A stretch of 64,000 nucleotides of DNA, taken from positions 17,099,501 through 17,163,500 of the forward strand of contig OX485805.1 of assembly GCA_950295325.1 (NCBI GenBank), in the 5' to 3' direction. The stretch comes from Polytrichum commune (lineage: Eukaryota; Streptophyta; Polytrichopsida; Polytrichales; Polytrichaceae). This document shows, piece after piece, positions 48,100 through 59,800 of this stretch. Within the stretch, counting starts at the first letter, position 1. The number at the start of each line of letters is the position of its first letter. The notes under the pieces are model-generated. The model was not told the origin of the DNA. It did no database searches and saw nothing but the letters and a program-made list of their open reading frames with translations. A program made the translations under genes and the position numbers.

Positions 48100-50460
48100 T
48101 GTCAAGGTTTCTTTATTTAGGACAACAATTGGTACAAAAGCCACTTCTACGTCACCCTCAACCTGCACCAAAAGCAAACTCGGAAAATTTTCTCAAAAAA
48201 ATAACATATTTCAACATTACCGTGCTACCCCAAATACAAGACCAAACTAGCACATGCATACTAACATTTCAAGCGTTCCAATAACACTTACCAACTAAAT
48301 CCATAAGCATGAATATTGTCCTCCTACAAGCTACAACCATCTTCCCATCCATAACCTATTATCAACCAATTGGCACCCAACCACAACACATCCCACTAAC
48401 AATACAACCACCACTACGCGCCCCACCTCCCACCACGGACACCACCTTAATCCACCTTGACCATGCATTACGACTCAAGAAAGGCCATTAGGCACCCCCC
48501 ATCACAAATACATCTGCTTTCAAAACATCAACAAAGGAAAGACAATTAGGGAGCCAAAAACACACAATTGACTTCAAATGTCATTGGAACACACTACACT
48601 CCACATACATTAAATATGTCTCCCAAACCCTTTTCCATCAACCCCAATGACATCCTACACAACCATACCTTCTACTCATCACACAACTGACACAACACAC
48701 ACTAAAAACAATAATTCTCGACACGCCATCATTAATACAACCCAAAGACTACATCTATGTTTGCCCAAGCATAAACATCTCGCATCAACCCTATACACTT
48801 AATAATGCAATCCAAGCAACGACAATATTAATATTAAATCCTCACTACAAATCCCCCGCCCCCTTGCATCACAAATACACAACCATATGAGAAATTACCA
48901 AGCTACCATCCCACTAGGAAGACTAACATGGCTATGGGAAATATACTCAACCCATAAGGCCACTAATACATACACCCTATTTCCACCGGCTCAAGACTTT
49001 GCATCATGAAATCCTCTTATTTGTTAACCGCTACATCATAATCCTCCCACAACGCCCCCCAAACACCACACATATCCTCCACAATCACAACACCCTTCTC
49101 CCAACTATACTACGCCACCTCATCGACACCTTTCAACCCACCCGCTCTTACTTCTCAAGCCCACTTACATGACCCACCAATATCACACAAGACCACTCCC
49201 CACCTGACAAAGGCAAAATCTTCGGATCAATTGGCCCTATTTTCTCCCATCAATGGGATAGAACATACCAAACTACCAACCTTTGACACATTTATCTTCA
49301 TATACAACCTCAATACTAAATACCTACTCCTAAACCATATCAAACACCTTCCTCCATAAATAATCACCCAATCAAACTCCTAATCACACACATAATAAAT
49401 GCTATCAAACAATCCCAACACCACATCACCATCCAAGAAGTTTGTGCTCACACAAACATCTATGAAAATGACGAAGAATGCAAATTAGCCAACAAAAAAA
49501 ACCATCCTAGAAACACAGGTAATAGGAATCCCCTCCCATCTAATAGGACACCAGACGCCCTTCTGGCCCTCCATACCCCCCTACCTCCAACCAACACGAT
49601 GGATCAGTCTGAAACCTATAATGATATATAGAAAACTGATACAAAACTGAAATAATCTTACAAGCTAAAAATACCATATAAAATGTAACAAGCGGCCTAC
49701 ATCCACAATGGTCTTATTTCTTTTGGGATGCCCACATGGATCTCGGTCACCCAAATTACCCAAATATTAAAATTCAAATAACGGTAGATACTTAGGAAAT
49801 CACCGAAGAAACCATGCTTTCAAACAAGACATCTTCCCACTTTGCAACCTATGCCCATAAAAAACAACATGATACATGTCTCCACCTCCTATCATGTTGC
49901 ACCGATAAACACATAAACAAATCCCCACTAACTGACATGACAAAGCCTTACATGCATTTGCCAACACCCTTCTAGCTCACCGCAAACACATGAACAAAAC
50001 ACCAAATAGCACCAAGTCTTGCCTCCTCCCATGCATATGCTACCTCACATGAGGTAAATGCTTAGCTAGCTACAACAGGACATCCTTTGCATACTAGGCA
50101 CAAAACCTACAAAGTAACCTCCCTTCGCACCTAACTCCAATTTCAAAATACAATATATATGAATTTACATATTGTAATGACATAGTATTACACCCAACAC
50201 CGCTACCCTGGGGTACGGCCACGGTTGTCTTACGAACAGACACGGTCCTCCCTCTGGTAATCATCATGATGGGCATACATGGGGCCATATGCACAACCAT
50301 CACTAAAAAACGCATTGACCCCAAAATACCCACTAATAGAGTCCACGACTAATGGAAACATTCTCACAAATATCCATATGATACCTTACACACATAATGC
50401 TCAATAAAAATAAACTAGACAAAAACAAAACCTAGACTAACCTTCGTGCAACGTACTGAT
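48100..50460 (+). mobile_element. Decayed non-LTR retrotransposon (LINE) with RNase H
   Basis: The plus strand is very poor in G and rich in A and C across this span. Translating through stops and frameshifts gives a continuous LINE-like protein end. Near 49,289 is TFIFIYNLNTKYLLLNHIKH. After a frame change there is the RNase H C-terminal motif AHTNIYENDEECKLAN (about 49,440-49,490), a damaged form of the AHTxxxGNDxADxLAN pattern. A cysteine cluster CNLCP and then CLHLLSCC follows near 49,843-49,900. A tail near 50,140-50,300 (IQYI, PLVIIMMGIHGAIC) precedes the end. Many in-frame TGA and TAG triplets stand where Trp is likely. No RT domain is legible at the 5' side, so the copy is 5'-truncated or too decayed. 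It cannot be active. Confidence 0.65.
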
Positions 50461-52299
50461 ACCCAACTAGGTCCTTTGAAAATAACAATGCATATAACAA
50501 TACTTTGTGGCAAATGATGGTAGACACACCTACTTATGATAAAATATAAAGTTCCTTTTTTTATTTAAGGAGTTATTTTATATATAAAATGTGCTGCGAC
50601 TAATGTCAGGTGTAGAGAATTTGCTTTTAGGGAACACATGGTACTTGGCTGCAATTTTTCTAGCTTCTCAAAGATGTTCTAGATCCTATGAACAATAAAT
50701 AACATCATTCAACACTCTATGAATCACGTAGCAACTTCATTTTCTCTCCTTTGCTATTTAGTTTCACTAGATTGATATGTATGCTTCACTCCCATTCCTA
50801 CATGTCAGAAATGAAATTTCAACCCAATATTATTTTTAAACATCAAGTGATGATTTTGGACACATCAAATGTAAGTCCAATCACTATTTGCTATTTCAAC
50901 ATATCAATTTCACCATCCAACCCTAAGTTATATAAGCAACATATATTTTATTGCCGAACATTCTAGCAATAAAAAAACTAGTCCAATTCTACTCTTGCCT
51001 TCACCTCTCGTTTATTTCCCTTCTTCTCTCCTTAGACAAGGTTTCTTGAGTCCCCCAAAGTGAATATTTTCTTTCATCTCTTCAACTTAACAACCTCCAA
51101 CGAATACTGACTACTAGGTCACATGTTTCTCTCCCATAACATGCATCAGGGGTTCCCTTCGAGTGATTGCATTTTTCTTCTCCGGAACTCGCACAAAGGG
51201 TTTCCTTTAGGGGGTTGCATTAATTGTTCAGCAATAATTTCAAACTTTCCATGTCAACAATTCTAGACTAGTTTGACAAATATTCATTTAGACTAAATCT
51301 CCACCAAGTATTAATGTAGATTCTCTACATGTTTACTTTATGTCTTACCTTATAAGTAAAATGTTTAAATGAATGGAAACCATATTTGCAAATAAAATAA
51401 AACCAAACCACGTTTAAAGAAAAAACTAAAACTAATCAATAAATAAAGCAAAGAGTTTTACCTTGATAGCCAAATCGAGGGAATAAGGTTGACAAGGTAA
51501 TCACGTGCCCCATGTTGCTAGTTGGGGTGAATTGTGAGGGGCATGATTTGATATTGCTAGTGAGCAAGCATTTCTTTCTTGATGTCTTTCTTTTTAAATA
51601 AAATTAAATATTGTTTTTGATTTAAAAACTCACATTTCCCACCTACCCCTAAACCCTAAAACCATTGACGAGAGTAAATCATGGTTTTCATCACGAGCCT
51701 CCAATTTTTGTATGGTTATTTTATTGATCACATACTATGTACTCTTAGCTTGTTAAATCTTAAACTAGCATTCTAAACAACACTAGATTAGTCAATATAG
51801 AAAGAAAGCAAGAACACATTACATCATGAATGGCCATTTGTTCTCTAAGTCCTATGAATAAATACGGGCACTTTCACAACATTATTCGTTAACATATGGA
51901 ACGTCCATGAATCAGTCTCGGTGGGCGTTCTCAAACATGAGTGCATAAGACTTAATGAAACTCACTTGCCTTGTTGGTCTTACAAGCCATGTTATACAAG
52001 CTTGTTAGGTTAATGAGAGTTTTGATTTATTAGAAAATAAACATTTGCCCTCGAGTTTAAGAATGTTGTGAAGCTGACATAATCTTACACAATGATGTGG
52101 GCCCTCGGAATATAATAGTGGGATGCTACAAACTTTGCATGAATATGAGTCTTCATGTGTAGATTCTCAAGCATCCCACTGGTATATTTTGAATGAACGT
52201 TGAATGTTGAGTAAAGTTATGAAGTTTTCACAAATTGGTCCCTTTTAATCAAAGCTACACACAATGACCTTGGCCTTTGACTCAATATCCACAAGCCAA
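50461..52299. other. Gene-free AT-rich spacer
   Basis: No recognised gene or complete element. Confidence 0.45.
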
Positions 52300-52520
52300 T
52301 ATCCGGGGACATTCTTGGCATAATCGGTCTAGATCCGAGTGTGTCCGAACCCATCCGGTTACATGTTGACATCTTTTGGTTGGTCGTTGTTAAATTGAGG
52401 ACTATTCTATAATTTCCTTTATAGAAATGGGTAAATTTCATGAAGCTTTAAATTTCAAATGGCTATTTCTCAAACTCAATTGGTTCATATGTAACTAGCA
52501 GTCGGTTCTCCTCATTCATT
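52300..52520 (-). repeat. Dispersed repeat family A, copy 4
   Basis: On the minus strand it carries GATGTCAACATGTAACCGG, CACACTCGGATCTAGACC, GATTATGCCAAGAATGTCCC and, further upstream, GAGTTTGAGAAATAGCC. It is the most complete partner of the copy at 2,605-2,840. Confidence 0.7.
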
Positions 52521-53683
52521 GCCACAAGTCCTTCACTCAAAGCTCAACAACCAAGCAAGGGGTGTAATACGTGGTTTCAAGGAGCGTGTTGGAAAATTGT
52601 CATGCACATAATATACACTTAACCAAAAGACCGAGGAGTTTTTGTATGGGATACGTGACAATTTGCATAATCCCACAAGAAGCATGGAAATCATATTATA
52701 TGCGATGTATGGCGTTGAATCTATTCCAAACAAACAAACTGAAAAGAAGGAGGGAGTGAATATGCAGTTGTATGTGATAACAATAGTTAGATATATGTGG
52801 TGTGCATTTGATCCATGTCATTTATACTAACTAAATTGTTGCTAATAATCCATTATACATATGTGTATGTTTTAATTACAATGGTGTGTCCATGATACAT
52901 GGTGCATGGGATAATTTTAAATAAGGCCATTTTTGGTGCTATTAAAATCAAGAAGTAATCTTAGGTAGATTTCGTATAAGTCTAGATTGTAGAGCACACA
53001 TCTTGTCCATACCGTTGAAGCGAGAAGCTTTGTATACCCTGGTTTGGAGTCTAAAAACAATTGCCTTGACCTTGGGACTAATTAAACTTTACGCAAGATA
53101 GCCAAAGTACATTTAACCAATCGAAATGATATAATTGCTTACATTCACGACAAAGGCCATAATTTGCAAGATCTATGCCATAAACGATGAGTGTTCGTCC
53201 TTGGTCTACGTTGTATGCAAATTAGTTGATCAAGGGCCCACCTAACATGTTAATCACACATAGCTTGTTCGCTTACGAAAATTACCACAAAAAGCAATAC
53301 GAGGACTCAACAGCTCTAGAAGCCATATGTGCTAAACAAAACCTTGTAGAAAGGGTTGAGTAGATACTAATACATTACACGTTTAATTGTTCTATGACAC
53401 ATTCGTTATCATATTGTCATGATGTAGTCCTCGTGTAGTCCTCGTCACATAGTATCAAGTCATCCATTTTTTGAAAATTACCCTAAATCCACCAAACCAC
53501 CCATAAAAGGGGGGATGGGTGGATATTCTTTCACTTTGTTTGTGGTCCTTGGCATATGTTGGAATGATTGAAAAAAAATGGACATGTGGGAGGGTCCTTT
53601 GAAAGGAAGGACGTGTAAACAAAGGACCCAATAAATGGGGTGGAATTATCATGGTGTTTGTTCAAAGCTTTAAGAAATCTGCG

Positions 53684-54210
53684 TCTCATGTTGGGACCGT
53701 CTATCGATACATAACTTGGTGGGCAAGATTGGATCATGATACATTGTCACAAAACATAGTTGGAGCTCACGTGTCTAATACTACACTAAACATTCATCTA
53801 ACATGGTCAAACTACTCAACACCGATCTACATACATCATCTTGCAAATATTGGGAATCATCTAGAGAGGATGTCAAGTGACACCTTATCAAGACCCCTCT
53901 AATTAGTAATGAATACTAATATTTCAATGGACACTAAATCATACGCATAATGTAGGATACTCTCTCCCTTTCTTCCCAACTCCTTCAATCCATCCATCCG
54001 GTACCAATCTTGTGCAACACCCTAATTGTGGGTGAATCGGATCAATGACCGATGGGAGGTTGTTTTTTTCTCCACTTTCTAGTGCTCTCTTTTTAATGAA
54101 ATTATTCATCTCACATTGGGGGCCACATGTCGATACATATCTTTGTTGGCAAGAATGGATAATGGTATTTTGTCATAAACATGATTGGAGTCCATGTGTT
54201 TATTACTAGG
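53684..54210 (+). repeat. Direct repeat pair of about 100 bp
   Basis: The segments 53,684-53,782 and 54,108-54,208 align over CATGTTGGGACCGTC / CACATTGGGGGCCAC, TCGATACATA, TTGTCAYAAAACATRRTTGG-like and GTGTNTAATAC / GTGTTTATTAC. The spacing is about 424 bp. Between them lies unrecognised sequence. Confidence 0.55.
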
Positions 54211-55888
54211 GTTTTGACTCAAGCCCTAATCACAACAAATGTTATGTCCGGTTCTTGCCGTGAAATTGTTGGGGATTATGTTGAGGAATAGATGTTGGCC
54301 AATCACTTTTTGCACTATTACAACCGGAGATGCTGACGGATGGTGTCAGAAGTGACTAGTGTGATCAGCCCCTCACCCTTCTTGGGCATTTAGGTGTTAA
54401 GTGGGTTCAACATTGGAAGCAATGGTGAACGAGCAGAGTTGAACGATTTGGAATTGTAGGTGGAATAATACTAAGTAGGAGTGAAATGAATCACTTAGAC
54501 ATCTAAGTCGCATTTGCTTGTCAATGCATAAACATGGTTGACAACAATGGATTATACTAATGCCTCGACACGAACTTGACCAAAATACACACTCAAGTCA
54601 TTGTTTGTTTGTTGAGGATCGATACATAACTATTGGATGCACGACATTGTTGTTTGGGATTGAAGAAGAAGATGACTTTCCCATAGCATAACTCTCCTTC
54701 TCTCTCTTGCATTCAATTTAGGATGTTGATCTCCATGATCAAAGGATCCAAATGGGAGAGTGCCAAATGATTATGCCTAGTAACTCCGCTCAGATCTCCC
54801 ACCTCCTAAGCTTGGGGGGTTAACTTAAGGTAAACATGTTTGATTTGGTTATTTATCCTAATTGAACACCTATATTCGAGTGGCAGGTGGATAGGTGTGG
54901 CTTTCATGATTGATTTAAAAAAGACATGTGTTCAAAAAAGATTTAACTATGTGCTTTGATTACCATTATGGGCTTAATAGTCAACATAAGTGTGTGTGTG
55001 GGGGGGGGGAACGTATATGACTGCTGAATGAGCACGATATATTTAACTTTTATAACGAAGAAGATATTCATATTGATTTCATAAATTACGAGGAAAATGG
55101 ATGCAAAATAGATTTGGATTTGCTAACCATTTGTACATATACTAAATAGTCTTATTAGTATGCGTGGAAAATTGGCATGGAAATAATGAGCACGGGCACA
55201 CTAATTTTATAGGCAAGGTGGAAATAACATGGGTCCAAGACCCTGGATCTTCCCCTAAGTCTTCGTGAAGACTTTTAACCAACACATTGAATATTAGCTA
55301 GAGGATAAAAGTAGCACAAAGTAAACAAGCACCCCATCAATTTGATTGAAAACAATTAATATAGCCCACGCTAATTTTCTACTAGTAATTTAGCGTGAGT
55401 TGAAAATTACTATGGCTTATATTAATTATCATTACGAGAATTAGTGTGGGTTTTAGAAAAGATTTGTGGCCCAAACTATTAGGATTAGTTAGTGTAGTTG
55501 CTTGTTTCATATCCTAGGAGAAGTGGACCGATTAGAAAATGTAACTATTTAAGTTACATCCATCCTTACCTAAGTTAGTTCTAGATTTGATTGGTACATG
55601 GTGAGGATCTAAGAGCAAAGACATCGTAAAGACACGTGTTTAAAAGAGATTGAAATACATATTCACATATTAATTACTACTCTACACTCAATAATAAACA
55701 CAACTGTGTCAAGTTTAAAAATCAATAAACATGCATTTCTGATAATGATAACTAAATAAGGGGAGATCCGATTTTCAATCCGATTTTTGCATATGTTTCA
55801 TCGTAGATTTACGAGTTTTGGTGTGTAAATCTAAGGGGTAGAAGTCGGAGAACATGCAAAAAGAACCAAATAACACCCACACACCTTA
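54211..55888. other. Spacer with diverged repeats
   Basis: It holds a diverged member of the intron-4 repeat of MSL (about 54,650-54,840) and a family C copy (about 54,850-55,140) with a G run near 55,001-55,010. No gene seen. Confidence 0.5.
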
Positions 55889-56442
55889 GGGGTTGTTTAC
55901 ACCGTGGACCACAAAGTCGTCCCATGGCCCTGTAAAATTTGGGATTGGATGTTGAATTTGTCCTGGGACCACTTCGGTTTACACCAAGGAAAAAATGTCA
56001 GAGTGACCATGAAGTTTGAAGTCCCCAAAATACATATTTAAGGCATACATTATCCACTCATATGGTCCAACGGGGTTTGCGCCAATGAGAGGCAAAAAAG
56101 ATGTTGTGGTAGAAAAAGGCCAGGGCCCATGCCAAAAACTTTTTGTCATAATAAAAGTTTGATGAAAATATTTTTGGGGAAGAGAAAACGAGGACAAGAG
56201 TATGGTCAAACTTGAATTTTCTTTCTTTCTTTCTGAAACTACCCTTTTTGAACATATGTAAAAATAAAATAAAAACAATCATTTTTTGGTGCATGGTCAT
56301 TCCTCTTGATCCATATTTGGTTTACATCTTGCGAAAGGCCCAAAGACTTTGTAAATTGATTTTTTAAGAAATCGGACCATGGACCATGGAAAAAGGCCAT
56401 CTTCCATGGTCCGACTTCATGGTCCATGCTGTAAACCGGCCC
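55889..56442. mobile_element. PIF/Harbinger-type MITE upstream of UTP4
   Basis: A 554-bp element flanked by TTA at 55,886-55,888 and 56,443-56,445. Inverted ends are GGGGTTGTTTACACCGTGGA and, from the right, GGGCCGGTTTACAGCATGGA, both followed by a CC..AAGTCG segment. Immediately to the right (56,446-56,490) is another copy of the terminus (GACGACTTCATGGTTCATGG, TATAAACAGCCCT), so a second partial end is present. Confidence 0.72.
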
Positions 56443-56826
56443 TTAGGGAGCAAGGACGACTTCATGGTTCATGGTATAAACAGCCCTGGCAGCGTCCCCA
56501 TCCATCCATTCATCCATCCGTTAAGCAATTTCGTGAGGCGCCCTAACTTCATTCATCCAGGACCGAAGGAGCAGCTGTCCCTGTACTGGGTGTGGTGGCA
56601 CAACACTCTAGTGTTTTCCCCTCTTCGTCTTCCTCTGTCTTCTTTCGACTACGGCGCCGCCCTCCCTCCCTCCTCCTCTCCTGGCCTGCCTCCATCCAAC
56701 AACTCTTTCGCAATCCGCAATCGCACGCCTCAACGATCACCCACCGGCTATGGTCCCTGGGTGGGGTTAGCACCATCCTGGCTTGCGAGCAGGAAAGCTC
56801 CCTCCCCCTCGCTCGCCTCCAACAAG

Positions 56827-59800
56827 ATGCTGGAGGTGCACAGGTGCCGCCAGATTGAGTGGTCTCCCAGCCCCGTCGTCGCGCTCGCGACCAGCGTCAA
56901 TGGCGTTGCCGTTGCGGCTGCCAGGGAGAACGGCGTGATCGAAATCTGGAGCGTCGCGGCTGGCTCTGTCGGCTGGCATTGCCAATTGGTACCTTGCAAT
57001 TTTTTTCTATTGCCTCTGTAGCCGTGGTATTATGTGGTCTTATAGTGTGGGAGGGTTTGGCAGGGTTTGGTTCGGGTTGCCTTTTTCTAGAGAGGAATTG
57101 AGAGGTCCGGGTGAATTGCAAGAACTTCCTTTCAGTGAAAGAGGTTTTTGCCTCAAGGGTTTAGGTTTCATGTGGTGTTTTTTGATTTTTGGAGAGGTTT
57201 ACTACGTGAGAGGTTCTATTCATGTAGACCTCACATCGTAAGCCCTCAGAATTCGTATAGTACCACGAATCACATAAACCCTTGCTCCCGAATTTTAATA
57301 GCATTTGGGCACGTGGGGTGATTGTTTGCGTGTAGTGCTGTTGCGAATCAGTAGGTAATGTGCTCTCGTGGCGGTTGTGGTTTTGGACCTTTTTGTGACA
57401 TAGGGATCTGGTGTGGGCATATCTATAGGTGGTTAGGGTTTAGGGGTTATGTCTTCGATTTCTCAAAGTTTAGAAGCATGGAGGGGTGGCTAACTGCGGA
57501 AGTTGGTTTATTTGATCTGCAGAGCATCCCAGGTAGGCGGGATGCGCACATTTCATCGTTAATGTGGTGCAAGGCCCGAGGTGAGGACGATTCACCTCTT
57601 GGCCGACTCGGCCGGTTATTCTCTGCAGGTCTCGATGGCTTTGTCACCGAATGGGATTTGCACACTCTCCAACCAAAGGTGAGAACTCATGTCCTCTTTA
57701 TGAATCTAATGACGTGCTTGACACACCTATCGTTGTACTTGAAATGGAGCTATACTCAGCATCTGATGTATGGGTTACTCCTGCATCCTTAGTCCTAACA
57801 TGCTCAAAGTTTGTCCATTTTCGTTTTCTTCTACAGGCAGCGGTGGAGTCAATGGGAGGATCAGTGTGGCAGCTGGCCGCTGAACACATTACTGACATTC
57901 CACGAGGTTCGAATCGGACTAGTAAAAGTGCCTCCCTAGCTGATGACGGCAGTGATGAGGAAGATGAGGGTACCAGCAGTGATAGTGACAGTGACGAAGA
58001 GCCGGAAAATGTTGATCAAAGAGTAGCATTGGCTTGTGAAGATGGTTGTGTAAGGATATTTGAGGTTGGAAATGCAGTTGAAGGCCTGGTGTACAGGCGG
58101 TCATTACCTCGTGTGAAAGGTAGGGTTTTCAGCTTGGCCACCTGTTACAAACATGATTTTCTACTCTCCTTTATTTTTTGGTGCAGTAGGATACATGGGA
58201 CATGGAATGCTTCAGTTACACCTCCTAATCCATGTTCATATTCATGGGTGTTTTGTTTTAATGCGGTGGCATTTGGACAGGGCGAATATTGAGTGTTGCC
58301 TGGTCTTGGGATGGCTCAAGGCTAGTAGCAGGTGGATCAGACGGGTGAGTGTAATTCTTGCATCAGGTACTTTTGATTGTCGTTTATGAGTGATATCTTT
58401 CTGCTGAGATAAATGACTCTGAGCAATTGGTTGGCTGCATTACGAGGATGCACTTCACAACTTGAGCATTGCCAATTTAGATGTGATATCTCTATGCCAA
58501 GGGGGGTTAGGGTTTCATATTGGATCAGATGATCTAAAGAAGCATGAAGCACGAAATCTTAGAGGGTATTCGTTAGCAATGGATAATGCATCTGCTATGA
58601 ATTTTTGGCACCTCTAGCTTATGAGCATATAGGTTGTACTGGTGTATGTGCCTGTTTCAAGGGGTCTAAGTTGGTATTTACGATGTGAAGAGTGTCCTGC
58701 TGGAGTTGTTACTTGGTATAACCCGCATGCCATGGCCTTGTGCACTGGTGTAGGCTCCCCCTGTAAATCTAGGTGTCAGTATAATCCCAGATCAGTATAT
58801 TTGGTAAATTTAACTGAGAAGATATACTATGTGTCGGCAGTCATCTGCTCACTAAAGAATATATGAATTTTCTTTCTTTGAGTTAGAAGGATGTCTTCGA
58901 TCTGTAGTATGGTGGAATGCTCCTGTATACTGCCTTGTTTGTGGCTCTACCCGAGAGGAACCATTTGATCTTGAATATATTAGTTAGATTCTTCTATGTC
59001 GTGACAAAAATATAATTCTTGGTCAAGAGTATCTAGAGTAGGTGTTCTTTTAGCAGCAAGAGAATGAGTTCGTTTGTATATTATTGTTCTGCAGATGCAT
59101 TCGTTGCTGGGATATCTCCTCTAATCGCGAAATTTACAGAATCACAGCCAGTATTGGAGGCCAACAGAAGGCTGATTTGTGTGTTTGGTCTTTGTTGATT
59201 TTGAGGTGAGACCAAAATTTCCATGCATTCCACTGGATTTCGGAGACTTCCTTCCAGGTTTTCAAGAGTGCTAACCAAGCATTTCTGTGGGTAAACATGT
59301 TGCAGTGAACTTCTACCTTTCATCTACGAACCTATAGTAGGGTTGCAGAAGTTCAATGGTAGAAGGTCTTTGTTACTTTCAGTAGAGGTGATGAATGCAG
59401 TGAATTTTCATAACAATCTGCTCCTATGAGCACAAATAGGTTCTGAATTTGTACCTGCTGTCAGGAAGTGATGATGTAAACGGAAAGTGATGGCAAATTG
59501 TCTTTGCCATGCACAATGGAGGTGTTGGTTGGACATTTTGTGATCTTCAGTGGGAAGGTCAGGACTAGTGCATCTTGGCAACAGCTTATTCTCACGAGCT
59601 TCAGAAGTTTGTATCCGGAACAGCATGTACATCTATGTCAATTTGAGATGTATGTTCGATAGGAATGTTTTTTGCATCTGAAATATGGATGTAACATATC
59701 TATTTTGTTGCAGGAATGGAGATATTGTAAGTGGTGATAGCAGTGGTAGCACTCAATTTTGGGATGGGCAGTTAGGCACCCTCTTACAAGCACATACTCG

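Noticed and set aside
48309-48491. Proline/threonine-rich 60-codon frame
   Set aside because: It is a by-product of the G-poor composition of the LINE remnant.
56386-56826. N-terminal extension of UTP4
   Set aside because: The frame is open, but it enters the MITE end and lacks family similarity; the conserved start is at 56,827.
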